In this document: in pieces, positions 35,535 to 44,097 of the stretch
Position numbering within the stretch: the stretch's first letter is position 1
Layout: each line of letters begins with the position of its first letter
DNA from: an uncultured Lachnospiraceae bacterium
GTDB taxonomy: Bacteria; Bacillota; Clostridia; Lachnospirales; Lachnospiraceae
Assembly (NCBI GenBank): GCA_910579935.1
Contig: CAJTVQ010000006.1
Span: 1 to 64,000 of the forward strand
Length of the DNA: 64,000 bases
Direction of reading: 5' to 3'
The notes under the pieces: model-generated
What the model was told of the DNA's origin: nothing
The model's input: the letters and a program-made list of their open reading frames with translations, nothing else
The model's database searches: none
Made by a program: the position numbers and the translations under genes

Positions 35535-37061
35535 ATGAAAAAGGATATAAAAGAACAATTAATTCAGTTGCTTGGGACTTTGCAGGAGGCGCATCAGGAA
35601 ATACAGGATTGGCTCGGAAAAAAGGAATACGGGACGGTCCTAAATCTGTTGGCGGATTGCCAGGAGGGTGCGGTTTTTATCGGAAATACCATAGAGCAGT
35701 TTGAGAAAGGGCAGGAGAAAACAATTCAGTTGCTGGAAGATTATTGTGAAAGGTTGTTTGACATAAGCATTGCGTTGAAAGAGTCGGAACCGTTCAATGC
35801 GGAAGAAATAGGAGCAGAACTGAACCGATATGTGGAAGAGGTATGTGAATGCGTAAGGGATGGAATTAAAGTGCTGAAAGCCGTATTTTTTCCATATAAG
35901 GCTTCCATGTGGACAAGTCTGGAAAGTATCTGGAGAGCTGCGCAGCAGGATCCCGAATGCGATGCAAAGGTGGTTGTGATTCCGTATTATACACTGGACA
36001 GTGAGGGGAATGAGAAGGATTTGATTTATGAAGCGGACTTATTTCCGAAGGATGTTCCTATCGTGCATTACAGTGAGTATCTCATAGAGCAGGAATGGCC
36101 CGATATGGTTTTTATCCATAATCCTTATGACGGGGGGAATACGGTAACGCGTGTGCCGGGGAGGTATTATTCCTATTGTCTGAAACTGTATACAAAACTG
36201 TTGGTTTACAGTCCGTATTTTCTAATGGGGCATTATACTCCTGACACAGGGGATTTTTTATGTCTTACGAACGGGGCCGCCATAGCGGATAAGATGGTCG
36301 TGCAGTCTGAACATGTGGGCAGGATTTGTGTGAAACATCATGTGCCGGAGGAAAAATTGGTGACGCTGGGGTCGCCGAAAGTGGATGCGGTTGTGGAGGG
36401 GATGAGGAAACCGAAGGTTTATCCTGACGGATGGGAGCAGAAACTGCGTGGGCGAAAGGTTATCCTGCTGAATACGCATTTATCATATTTTGTAATAGGA
36501 TATGATTGGCATAGGGAACACCCGAATGCTGTGGATTATTCACAATGGCATCATGAGCAGGTGTTTCAATATACGCTGGACAGGGAAGGATGTGCATTGA
36601 TTTGGAGGCCGCACCCGCTTCTTAAGGAGATGCTGAAGAGCAGGAACCTGTATTCTGTATTAGAATTCGTGGAAGAATGGGAGCAGCGCATCATGGAGTC
36701 TGAAAATGGAATCATGGATGCGACGGGAGATTATAATATTGCATTCAGACTGTCGGATGCGCTTATAACTTCACGCAGTACGCTGGTTTCTGATTATATG
36801 ATTTCAGGTAAGCCTGTTTTTTTATATGAAAGAGCCTGGGATGAAGAGAGCTGTAAAAATTCGCCTGTGAATTACAGTCATAACTATTACATTGAGAAGG
36901 ACAGGAAGAGAATGGAAATTCCTGATTTTATACAAATGGTATTGGATGGTGAAGATCCGCTTTATGCGGAGAGGCTAAAGGATGTACGCAGCGCATTCGG
37001 AAATTTGGACGGGACGATTGGGCGGAATGTGTATAGACGTTTGAAGGGAAGTTTGGTATAG
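35535..37061 (+). CDS. CDP-glycerol glycerophosphotransferase-like protein
   Basis: The 508-residue protein has an N-terminal helical, coiled-coil region (about 1-100) and a C-terminal domain like CDP-glycerol:poly(glycerophosphate) transferases (VFFPYKASMWTSLESIW, WRPHPLLKEML, SDALITSRSTLVSDYMISGK). Members add glycerol-phosphate-type units to teichoic acids or glycans. It has no membrane segment. The ATG at 35535 was chosen over 35511 for its GGCGGGG spacing. It suggests that the acyl group decorates a surface polymer. Confidence 0.82.
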   Translation: MKKDIKEQLIQLLGTLQEAHQEIQDWLGKKEYGTVLNLLADCQEGAVFIGNTIEQFEKGQEKTIQLLEDYCERLFDISIALKESEPFNAEEIGAELNRYVEEVCECVRDGIKVLKAVFFPYKASMWTSLESIWRAAQQDPECDAKVVVIPYYTLDSEGNEKDLIYEADLFPKDVPIVHYSEYLIEQEWPDMVFIHNPYDGGNTVTRVPGRYYSYCLKLYTKLLVYSPYFLMGHYTPDTGDFLCLTNGAAIADKMVVQSEHVGRICVKHHVPEEKLVTLGSPKVDAVVEGMRKPKVYPDGWEQKLRGRKVILLNTHLSYFVIGYDWHREHPNAVDYSQWHHEQVFQYTLDREGCALIWRPHPLLKEMLKSRNLYSVLEFVEEWEQRIMESENGIMDATGDYNIAFRLSDALITSRSTLVSDYMISGKPVFLYERAWDEESCKNSPVNYSHNYYIEKDRKRMEIPDFIQMVLDGEDPLYAERLKDVRSAFGNLDGTIGRNVYRRLKGSLV

Positions 37062-37144
37062 GACAACAGCAAAAGGATACAGAAAGAGCAGTATTTAAAG
37101 TGGATTGCTTGTGCAAAATCCTATCAGTTAGAGAGGGAATAAAA

Positions 37145-37945
37145 GTGCAAAATTTTTTAACGGATAAAGGAAAAACAATCATTTTGAATACGGTCGGAAA
37201 TCCGGATTTGACCAACTGCTATCTCTTCAGCCATGAGGTGATGGAAAAGATAAGGACGCAAGAGATATATTGTTTTTGTTATGAAGGAATCGTTATATTG
37301 ATACATCCGTCAGGCGGGATCCATAAAATGTATTATTTCCTGGAGAATTCGGATATTTTGGTTCCGCATCTTGTTGGAAAGATAAGGGAGGATATGGAAG
37401 AATACCAGAATTTAGTTGGGACCGTTGTGGACAGAACACCAAAGAAAAATGTGTCTGTTCTGGAAAGATTGGAATTCCGTCCTTATAAAGAGTATATGAG
37501 GAAACAGATGCTGGCCGGGGCAATGGACTGGTGTGAACCGGCACAGGCAGCGGAAATAGCAGGCGCTGGGGATATGGATGGCATTTACCAGCTCCTGTAT
37601 GGAACTTTTGATGTTATGTCAGATCATCTGGTTTCCAGACAGGAGCTTTCTGCTTTTCTGGAATCATCCCAGGTGTTGAAGGTAAGCATCAATGGGGAAC
37701 TTGCGGGAGTTTTACTTTTTGAATCTGTTGGGAAGAAGTCGTATCTTCGTTCGCTCTGTGTGAATGGTAAATATAGCGGAATGAAAGTGGGTTCTTCCCT
37801 GCTGGGAGATTATATTGGAAGGAATCAGAAAAAGATAAAATTGTTTTATCTCTGGGTAGAGGCTACAAATGAGAGAGCGATACGTCTTTATGAGGGATTT
37901 GGATATAAAGATGATGGATTGCGGGAGTACGTTTATTTATATTAA
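37145..37945 (+). CDS. GNAT-family acyltransferase, third of three
   Basis: The 266-residue protein has an N-terminal domain (about 1-130) and a clear C-terminal GNAT domain (VLKVSINGELAGVLLFES, YSGMKVGSSLLGDYI, VEATNERAIRLYEGFGY). The GTG at 37145 has GAGAGGG upstream. Its stop codon TAA (37943-37945) is also the left target duplication of the MITE that follows. Confidence 0.85.
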   Translation: MQNFLTDKGKTIILNTVGNPDLTNCYLFSHEVMEKIRTQEIYCFCYEGIVILIHPSGGIHKMYYFLENSDILVPHLVGKIREDMEEYQNLVGTVVDRTPKKNVSVLERLEFRPYKEYMRKQMLAGAMDWCEPAQAAEIAGAGDMDGIYQLLYGTFDVMSDHLVSRQELSAFLESSQVLKVSINGELAGVLLFESVGKKSYLRSLCVNGKYSGMKVGSSLLGDYIGRNQKKIKLFYLWVEATNERAIRLYEGFGYKDDGLREYVYLY

Positions 37946-38100
37946 GGAACTGTTAAGAAATAACTTTACACTTTGACGCAGGATGAGTTCACAAAGGCAA
38001 GGCGGAAGATGGAGTCGATGCGGGCATCGACGACTGATGACAACGTGGCATTTGCGGACTCAGACAAGTCAAATGTAAAGATTTATTTCTTAACAGTTCC
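37946..38100 (+). mobile_element. 155-bp MITE, complete copy
   Basis: The ends GGAACTGTTAAGAAATA and its inverted form give terminal inverted repeats of at least 17 bp. TAA (37943-37945) and TAA (38101-38103) are target duplications. The centre holds the hairpin GTCGATGCGGGCATCGAC. The sequence is nearly identical to the reverse complement of 47430-47584. It encodes no protein. Three-base TNA duplications are typical of IS5-group/PIF-like elements. Confidence 0.9.
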
Positions 38101-38176
38101 TAAGAGGTCTGCGGCGTTTTTTTATGGGCACGGTTTTTGAATGAGTGAAAAAATATATGAATATATATCCACTCTG

Positions 38177-38503
38177 TCAGAAAAACGCCTTAACATATGC
38201 CAATGTTTTTGCCAGCAAGTCTTCTGGCATTTTTTCAACAAATTGAATGTTTCTGCTAACCACATCTAAACACTTCATATGCTCTGTCAATATTACTCCT
38301 GTTGTTTTCGTTTTATCATCCAATGGAATGTGCAACGGAAATTTGTTGCTTGTATTCGTTATTGGACATACCACAGCAAATTTAGTCCTCACAAAGAATT
38401 GCTCATTGCTGATAACTACTCCGAGTCTTTTTCCTGCCTGCTCATGTCCAGACTGCGGGCTGAAATTCAAGAATACAATATCGCCTTGTTCCGGATTATA
38501 CAT
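38177..38503 (-). CDS. mazF: MazF/PemK-family mRNA interferase toxin
   Basis: The 108-residue toxin has the family start PEQGDIVFLNFSPQSGHEQAGKR shortened here to its key PxxGDIVxxxFxPxxGxEQxGxR pattern, then VCPITNTS and a C-terminal VSRNIQFVEKMPED. MazF cleaves mRNA at short sites. The ATG at 38503 overlaps the antitoxin stop by one base (TAATG), with AAAGGAAG upstream. Confidence 0.92.
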   Translation of the reverse strand: MYNPEQGDIVFLNFSPQSGHEQAGKRLGVVISNEQFFVRTKFAVVCPITNTSNKFPLHIPLDDKTKTTGVILTEHMKCLDVVSRNIQFVEKMPEDLLAKTLAYVKAFF

Positions 38504-38637
38504 TACCACACTTCCTTTCCAACAGGAGAGCCCCAATCAAATTCCCCAGCTACATATTCTCCGTCATAATCTTTGAATATATCTTCTAGTGTAAGATCCT
38601 TTTTTTCTTTAACATAATAATAGTCTCTTGAATCCAT
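38503..38637 (-). pseudogene. Truncated MazE-type antitoxin
   Basis: Only the C-terminal toxin-binding tail is left: 44 residues from MDSRDYYYVKEK, ending DWGSPVGKEVW, the typical MazE/PemI tail. The AbrB-like DNA-binding N-terminus is missing; upstream sequence reads as unrelated and meets a MITE end remnant at 38693. The fragment may still neutralise MazF, because the C-terminal tail is the part that binds the toxin, but it cannot autorepress. Confidence 0.7.
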
Positions 38638-38692
38638 CAACTTTCTTTGATAAGATGGAAAGCAGTAAGACAGAAAAGTATGGAAATCTGAA

Positions 38693-38702
38693 CAGTTCCT
38701 AA
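38693..38702. repeat. Possible MITE terminal remnant
   Basis: CAGTTCCTAA matches the MITE terminus plus its TAA target at the point where the antitoxin and the ATPase pseudogene both lose homology. It is too short to prove, but the position at a breakpoint is suggestive. Confidence 0.3.
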
Positions 38703-38714
38703 GGAGGGACAGAG

Positions 38715-39057
38715 ATGGCAAGGACGGTATCGATAGGTGCACAGAATTTTGAAAAAATGATATTAAATGATTGTTTTTATGTGGATAAAACAGCATTTGT
38801 TAAAGAATGGTGGGAGAGCAGGGATATTGTTACACTGATTAACCAGGCCGAGGCGGTTCGGTAAAACGCTGAACATGAATATGCTGGAGCGCTTTTTCAG
38901 TCTTAAATACGAAGGGCAGGGGGGAACTTTTTCAGGGGCCTGCTGTTTGGGAGGGTGAAAGGAAACTGTTTAAGAAGTTATCGGAAGATATGACGCAGCA
39001 GGATGCTTCGATGGCGCTGTATAAGCTGTCTATGTATTTGGAACGGCATTTCGGCCG
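38715..39057 (+). pseudogene. Remnant of an AAA/PD-(D/E)XK ATPase gene
   Basis: The frame from 38715 (AAGGAGGG site) is homologous to the intact gene at 50365: FYVDKTAFVKEWWES aligns with FYIDKTHFIREWWEY. A frameshift near 38845 moves RPRRFGKTLNMNMLERFFS (P-loop) into another frame. A later stretch, MALYKLSMYLERHFGR, matches the region before the Walker B of the family. The rest is deleted and runs into the aph-like gene. Confidence 0.8.
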
Positions 39058-39093
39058 GCAGGGGAGGAATTCAGAGCATGAAAGACGGGTTCG
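39058..39093 (+). repeat. 36-bp direct repeat, right copy
   Basis: This covers the ribosome site and first codons of the aph-like gene and matches 22281-22316 at 33 of 36 bases in the same orientation. Confidence 0.7.
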
Positions 39094-39881
39094 ATGTGGC
39101 TTTACCCGAAAAAATTAAGCGGCTGACAGCCGGCAAAACATACACCACGGATGCGGTGGGAATGTCGGGTTCTCAGGTGAGGCTATTTGATGATTGTGTT
39201 CTGAAAATAGAAAAGTACCGAAAAGAAAATGATGAGACTGTGCGGATGATGCGCTGGCTCTGCGGCAGGATTCCGGTTCCGGAGGTGTTGTGCTATGAAA
39301 CAGACGGGATATTGCAGTATCTGCTTATGAGCAGAGTGGGCGGAAAGATGTCATGTGACACATATTATCTGGAACGTCCGGAAGAACTTCTTAAGTTACT
39401 TTCAGATGCGATTAAAATTCTTTGGAGTGTTGATGTTACTGACTGTCCAAGAAATACAGGACTGGAAGCAGATTTGGCAGAGGCAGGGAGGAGAGTGCGG
39501 CAGGGACTTGTTAATATGGACCATGTAGAGCCGGAGACGTTCGGCAGGGATGGGTTTGAAAATCCGCAGACCCTGCTGCGCTGGCTGGAGGATAATAAGC
39601 CGGAGGAAGAACTTGTCCTCTCACACGGTGATTTCTGTCTGCCGAATATATTTTTAGGGCATGGACGGGTTAGTGGGTTTATTGATCTTGGAAACACCGG
39701 TGTGGCAGATAGATGGAAGGACATTGCGCTCTGCTACCGCAGTCTGAAACATAATTACGATGGCAGTTATGGAGGCAGGGTGTATCAGAATTTTAATCCT
39801 GACAGTCTTTTTGAAAAGCTGGGAATAAAGCCGGACTGGACGAAAATCAGGTATTACACTTTATTAGATGAATTGTTTTGA
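39078..39881 (+). CDS. APH(3')-like aminoglycoside phosphotransferase
   Basis: The 267-residue kinase-fold enzyme has the catalytic loop LSHGDFCLPNIF (Asp185, Asn190), the metal-binding FIDLGNTGVADRWKDIAL (Asp203) and an ATP-site lysine near VLKIEKY. Family members phosphorylate kanamycin-like drugs; this one is diverged, so the substrate is uncertain. The ATG at 39078 is preceded by GGGGAGG inside the 36-bp repeat. An earlier in-frame start at 39003 reads the ATPase remnant. Confidence 0.88.
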   Translation: MKDGFDVALPEKIKRLTAGKTYTTDAVGMSGSQVRLFDDCVLKIEKYRKENDETVRMMRWLCGRIPVPEVLCYETDGILQYLLMSRVGGKMSCDTYYLERPEELLKLLSDAIKILWSVDVTDCPRNTGLEADLAEAGRRVRQGLVNMDHVEPETFGRDGFENPQTLLRWLEDNKPEEELVLSHGDFCLPNIFLGHGRVSGFIDLGNTGVADRWKDIALCYRSLKHNYDGSYGGRVYQNFNPDSLFEKLGIKPDWTKIRYYTLLDELF

Positions 39882-39957
39882 ATAAGGGTTACAGGATATG
39901 ATCAATAAATAGGGGCCAAAGGAAAAGCAGGCATCCGGAAAGGAGCGGACAGGGAGG

Positions 39958-40743
39958 ATGGACAGCAGGGATTTTGATTTTCAAAGGGTTGCGCAGGGGT
40001 ATAAAAAGCGTCCTTTTTTACATAAGCAGGTGATAGAGCGGTTTCGGAAAGAGGTTTCGGGACAGACCTTTTCCCATGGTCTGGATGTGGGATGCGGTGC
40101 TGGCCTGTCTTCAAAGGCGCTGAAACTGATCTGCAGCCATGTGACAGGGGCGGATATCTCGCCGGAGATGATCCGGGTTGCGGGGGAGGTGTGTGAGGAT
40201 GCACAGGGGTATGACTTTATCGTAAGCAAGGCGGAAGAAATTCCTGCCGCGGCGGAAAAGTATGATATCGTTACGGCAGCAGGAGTCATTCAGTGGGTAG
40301 AAAGAGAAGACTTTCTGCAAAATCTCCGGAACATTATGAAGGAACAGGGGTATGTCCTGATTTATGATTTCTGTATATCAGACCGGATGAAAGGGGCAGG
40401 GAATACGGAATATGCTGCATGGTGGAGCGAACATTACTTAAAGGAATTTCCAAAACCTTACCGGAATGAGCATGTCTGGACGAAAGAAGAGGTGGAGCCG
40501 TGTGGTTTTTCCATGCTCCGTCAGGTACAGTATGAGATGGAATATGTATTTGATATGCACTCTTTTATTGAGTTTATGATGATTCAGTCTAATGTGAATG
40601 TAAAGATAGAAAAGGGAAAATGGGATGCAGGGGAAGTCAGGGAATGGTTTGTGCAGTCTTTGGGGCCGGTATTTAAGGGAGAAAAGCAGACACTGATGTT
40701 TACGGGGTACAGCTGGTGTCTGATGCGGTCTGGAAACCCGTAA
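39958..40743 (+). CDS. SAM-dependent methyltransferase, class I
   Basis: The 261-residue protein has the SAM-binding motif I LDVGCGAGLSS, the acidic end of strand 2 (GADISPEMI), and a motif near DIVTAAGVIQWV, like ubiquinone/BioC-type methyltransferases. It has no membrane segment. The substrate is unknown. It lies between the aph-like gene and the butyrate operon, without clear linkage to either. Confidence 0.85.
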   Translation: MDSRDFDFQRVAQGYKKRPFLHKQVIERFRKEVSGQTFSHGLDVGCGAGLSSKALKLICSHVTGADISPEMIRVAGEVCEDAQGYDFIVSKAEEIPAAAEKYDIVTAAGVIQWVEREDFLQNLRNIMKEQGYVLIYDFCISDRMKGAGNTEYAAWWSEHYLKEFPKPYRNEHVWTKEEVEPCGFSMLRQVQYEMEYVFDMHSFIEFMMIQSNVNVKIEKGKWDAGEVREWFVQSLGPVFKGEKQTLMFTGYSWCLMRSGNP

Positions 40744-40846
40744 AATATAGGGGGGGAATGGGATCTTGCCGCAATTCAGGCAGATTGCCTGTCAGTGAAC
40801 GGAAGGCTAAACGGCCCCAGATTTTCACGAATACTTTTCATAATGA

Positions 40847-40875
40847 TTGCAAAAAGAAAAACCCTATGCTATAAT
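40847..40875 (+). promoter_or_regulatory. Promoter of the butyryl-CoA operon
   Basis: TTGCAA (40847-40852) and TATAAT (40870-40875) are separated by 17 bp, about 80 bp before thl. This is a strong housekeeping-type promoter, fitting a highly expressed energy pathway. Confidence 0.75.
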
Positions 40876-40953
40876 AGGTTCAGTGGGCAATGATAAAAAA
40901 TTAACAATCATTGCATATAACCGTAAAGACATTATATGATGGAGGAAAAAACA

Positions 40954-42135
40954 ATGGCAAAAAAAGTAGTTTTGGCAGGCGCATGCCGTACAGCTATCGG
41001 TACGATGGGCGGATCCTTAAGCACAACACCGGCAGCAGAGCTTGGCGCAATCGTTATCAAAGAAGCATTAAACAGGGCAGGGGTTGCTCCGGAGCAGGTG
41101 GACCAGGTATACATGGGATGTGTCATTCAGGCAGGCCTTGGACAGAACGTGGCCCGTCAGGCATCCATCAAAGCAGGACTTCCCATTGAAGTTCCGGCAG
41201 TAACAATGAACGTTGTATGCGGTTCGGGTCTGAACTGTGTGAACCAGGCAGCACAGATGATCATGGCAGGGGATGCCGATATTGTTGTTGCAGGCGGTAT
41301 GGAAAATATGTCCATGGCTCCTTACGCAGTACCCAATGCACGTTTTGGATATAGAATGAACAACGGTACGTTGGTGGATACGATGGTAAACGATGCTCTT
41401 TGGGATGCGTTTAACCAGTACCACATGATTAAGACCGCAGATAATATTTGTGAAGAATGGGGACTCACAAGAGAAGAAATCGACGAGTTCGCATTAAAGA
41501 GCCAGCAGAAGACAGAAGCCGCACAGAAATCCGGCGCGTTTGACAAGGAAATCGTACCGGTTATGGTAAAGAAGAAAAAGGAAATGGTTGAGTTCAAAGT
41601 TGATGAAGGCCCCCGTCCGGGTTCCACCATCGAAGGGCTTGCAAAACTCCGTCCCATCAATCCCGACGGATTCGTTACGGCGGGCAATGCTTCCGGTATT
41701 AATGACGGTGCGGCAGCCATCGTGGTCATGAGCGAAGAAAAAGCAAAAGAACTGGGTGTGAAACCCATGGCAACTTTCGTGGCAGGCGCCCTTGCAGGTG
41801 TCAGACCTGAAGTAATGGGTATCGGTCCGGTTGCAGCTACAAAGAAAGTAATGGAAAAGACCGGCATGAAGATTGAAGACTTTGACATTATCGAAGCAAA
41901 CGAAGCATTTGCGGCACAGTCCGTAGCGGTTGGAAAAGATTTGGGTATTGATGTGGACAAACAGCTCAACCCGAACGGCGGCGCGATCGCGCTCGGCCAT
42001 CCGGTAGGCGCTTCGGGATGCCGTATCCTCGTGACCCTGCTTCATGAGATGGAAGCAAAGGATGCGAAGACAGGTCTTGCTACCCTCTGCATCGGCGGCG
42101 GTATGGGATGTGCTACCATCGTGACAAGAGAATAA
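40954..42135 (+). CDS. thlA: Acetyl-CoA acetyltransferase (thiolase)
   Basis: The enzyme condenses two acetyl-CoA to acetoacetyl-CoA, the first step of butyrate formation. It has 393 residues: catalytic Cys89 in NVVCGSGLN, the His of ALGHPVGASG and the second Cys in CIGGGMGCA. The ATG at 40954 is preceded by TGGAGG; 18 bp earlier another ATG exists (40936). It is the first gene of the operon. Confidence 0.97.
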   Translation: MAKKVVLAGACRTAIGTMGGSLSTTPAAELGAIVIKEALNRAGVAPEQVDQVYMGCVIQAGLGQNVARQASIKAGLPIEVPAVTMNVVCGSGLNCVNQAAQMIMAGDADIVVAGGMENMSMAPYAVPNARFGYRMNNGTLVDTMVNDALWDAFNQYHMIKTADNICEEWGLTREEIDEFALKSQQKTEAAQKSGAFDKEIVPVMVKKKKEMVEFKVDEGPRPGSTIEGLAKLRPINPDGFVTAGNASGINDGAAAIVVMSEEKAKELGVKPMATFVAGALAGVRPEVMGIGPVAATKKVMEKTGMKIEDFDIIEANEAFAAQSVAVGKDLGIDVDKQLNPNGGAIALGHPVGASGCRILVTLLHEMEAKDAKTGLATLCIGGGMGCATIVTRE

Positions 42136-42238
42136 GGAAAAATGTTTATAAACTTGATAAGCAGGCTTTTCCGAGGTCTGCTTATTGGGTTGTCATAAGG
42201 AAAAATAAAAAGTTAAGTAAAGAAAGGGAGATACGACA

Positions 42239-43015
42239 ATGGAATTTATCGTATACGAGCAGAAAGGCAATTATGGAATTATCACCATCAGCCGTGAAAA
42301 AGCATTAAACGCATTGAATTCAACCGTATTGGAAGAACTGGACCAGACACTGGATGCCGTAAATCTGGACGAAGTAAGATGCCTGATCTTAACAGGCGCA
42401 GGACAAAAATCCTTCGTTGCAGGTGCGGACATCGGTGAGATGAGCAGTCTGACAAAAGCAGAGGGAGAAGCTTTCGGCAAGAAAGGAAACGATGTTTTCC
42501 GCAAACTGGAGACTTTCCCGGTTCCCGTGATCGCGGCAGTAAACGGCTTCGCATTGGGCGGCGGCTGTGAGATTTCCATGAGCTGCGATATCAGGATCTG
42601 TTCCGACAACGCCGTATTCGGACAGCCCGAAGTTGGTTTGGGAATCACCCCCGGATTCGGAGGCACCCAGAGACTTGCACGCCTTGTAGGCGCAGGCATG
42701 GCAAAACAGATGATCTATACCGCAAGGAACATCAAGGCAGACGAGGCGCTGAGGATCGGTTTGGTAAACGCGGTATATACGCAGGAAGAACTGATGCCCG
42801 CAGCAGAAAAGATGGCAGCCGGCATTGCAAAAAATGCGCCGATCGCAGTACGCAACTGCAAGAAAGCCATCAATGAAGGTCTGGATGTGGATATGGACAA
42901 AGCCATTGTCATTGAAGAAAAATTATTCGGCGACTGCTTTGAGTCCTATGACCAGAAAGAAGGAATGGCAGCTTTCCTTGAAAAGAGAAAAGTAGAGCAG
43001 TTCTTAAATAAATAA
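42239..43015 (+). CDS. crt: 3-hydroxybutyryl-CoA dehydratase (crotonase)
   Basis: The enzyme dehydrates 3-hydroxybutyryl-CoA to crotonyl-CoA. The 258-residue crotonase-fold protein has the oxyanion-hole segments AGADIGEM and ALGGGCEISMSCD and the catalytic glutamates in FGQPEVGLGITPGFGG. AAAGGGAG precedes the ATG. Confidence 0.96.
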   Translation: MEFIVYEQKGNYGIITISREKALNALNSTVLEELDQTLDAVNLDEVRCLILTGAGQKSFVAGADIGEMSSLTKAEGEAFGKKGNDVFRKLETFPVPVIAAVNGFALGGGCEISMSCDIRICSDNAVFGQPEVGLGITPGFGGTQRLARLVGAGMAKQMIYTARNIKADEALRIGLVNAVYTQEELMPAAEKMAAGIAKNAPIAVRNCKKAINEGLDVDMDKAIVIEEKLFGDCFESYDQKEGMAAFLEKRKVEQFLNK

Positions 43016-43174
43016 ACGGCAGTGGAAGTCATACAGGCAGGTGTGTCTGCATGAACCAGCACAGGAATATTTTTGCTCATGATTCGTTCATCATAACCGG
43101 TCTTTTCCCTGTTCCAAAAGGGCAGGGAACGGCGGGTGAAAAATATATCATATAATTTTTAGGAGGAAGTAAGA

Positions 43175-44014
43175 ATGAAAGTAGGTATTATTGGTGCCGG
43201 CACAATGGGTTCTGGTATTGCACAGGCTTTTGCCCAGACAGAAGGATACGAAGTATTCCTTTGCGATATCAACGAGGAATTCGCAGCAAATGGTAAAAAC
43301 AAGATTGCAAAAGGTTTTGAGAAACGTATTGCAAAAGGCAAGATGGATCAGGCAGCAGCAGACGCCATCCTTGCAAAGATCACGACAGGCGTTAAGACCA
43401 TCTGCACAGACTGTGATTTGGTAGTGGAAGCAGCTTTGGAAGTGATGGATATCAAAAAACAGACTTTTAAGGAATTACAGGATATCTGCAAGAAAGACTG
43501 TATTTTTGCAACCAATACATCTTCCCTTTCCATTACGGAAATCGGCGCAGGGCTTGACAGACCGGTCATCGGTATGCACTTCTTCAATCCGGCTCCCGTT
43601 ATGAAACTGGTAGAGGTAATTGCAGGACTGAACACACCGGATGAAACCGTAGAGAAGATAAAAGCGATTTCCGAAGAGATCGGCAAGACTCCCGTACAGG
43701 TAAATGAAGCGGCAGGTTTCGTGGTAAACAGGATCCTGATTCCGATGATCAACGAAGCAATCGGCATTTATGCAGACGGGGTTGCATCCGTGGAAGGCAT
43801 TGACAATGCAATGAAGCTGGGTGCAAATCATCCGATGGGACCTTTGGCTCTCGGCGATCTGGTAGGTCTTGATATCGTACTTGCCATTATGGAAGTGCTT
43901 CAGGCTGAAACAGGCGACCCGAAATACCGTCCTCATCCGCTTCTTAAGAAAATGGTCCGCGGCGGACAGCTTGGACAGAAGACCGGAAAAGGTTTCTATG
44001 ACTACTCGAAATAA
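43175..44014 (+). CDS. hbd: 3-hydroxybutyryl-CoA dehydrogenase
   Basis: The enzyme reduces acetoacetyl-CoA to (S)-3-hydroxybutyryl-CoA with NAD(P)H. In 279 residues it has the N-terminal Rossmann motif GAGTMGSGIAQAFA, catalytic His in GMHFFNPAPVMKLVE, and the C-terminal dimer domain with NHPMGPLALGDLVGLD. TAGGAGG precedes the ATG. The 159-bp gap before it holds a small hairpin (TTCCCTG/CAGGGAA) but no T run. Confidence 0.96.
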   Translation: MKVGIIGAGTMGSGIAQAFAQTEGYEVFLCDINEEFAANGKNKIAKGFEKRIAKGKMDQAAADAILAKITTGVKTICTDCDLVVEAALEVMDIKKQTFKELQDICKKDCIFATNTSSLSITEIGAGLDRPVIGMHFFNPAPVMKLVEVIAGLNTPDETVEKIKAISEEIGKTPVQVNEAAGFVVNRILIPMINEAIGIYADGVASVEGIDNAMKLGANHPMGPLALGDLVGLDIVLAIMEVLQAETGDPKYRPHPLLKKMVRGGQLGQKTGKGFYDYSK

Positions 44015-44097
44015 GAACAGGATCTCATTTGGCTGAGAACCATGGAAACCATGGAATCAGGAAAGAAAGTTAAGAAAAATATGGAGGAAATAAAATC

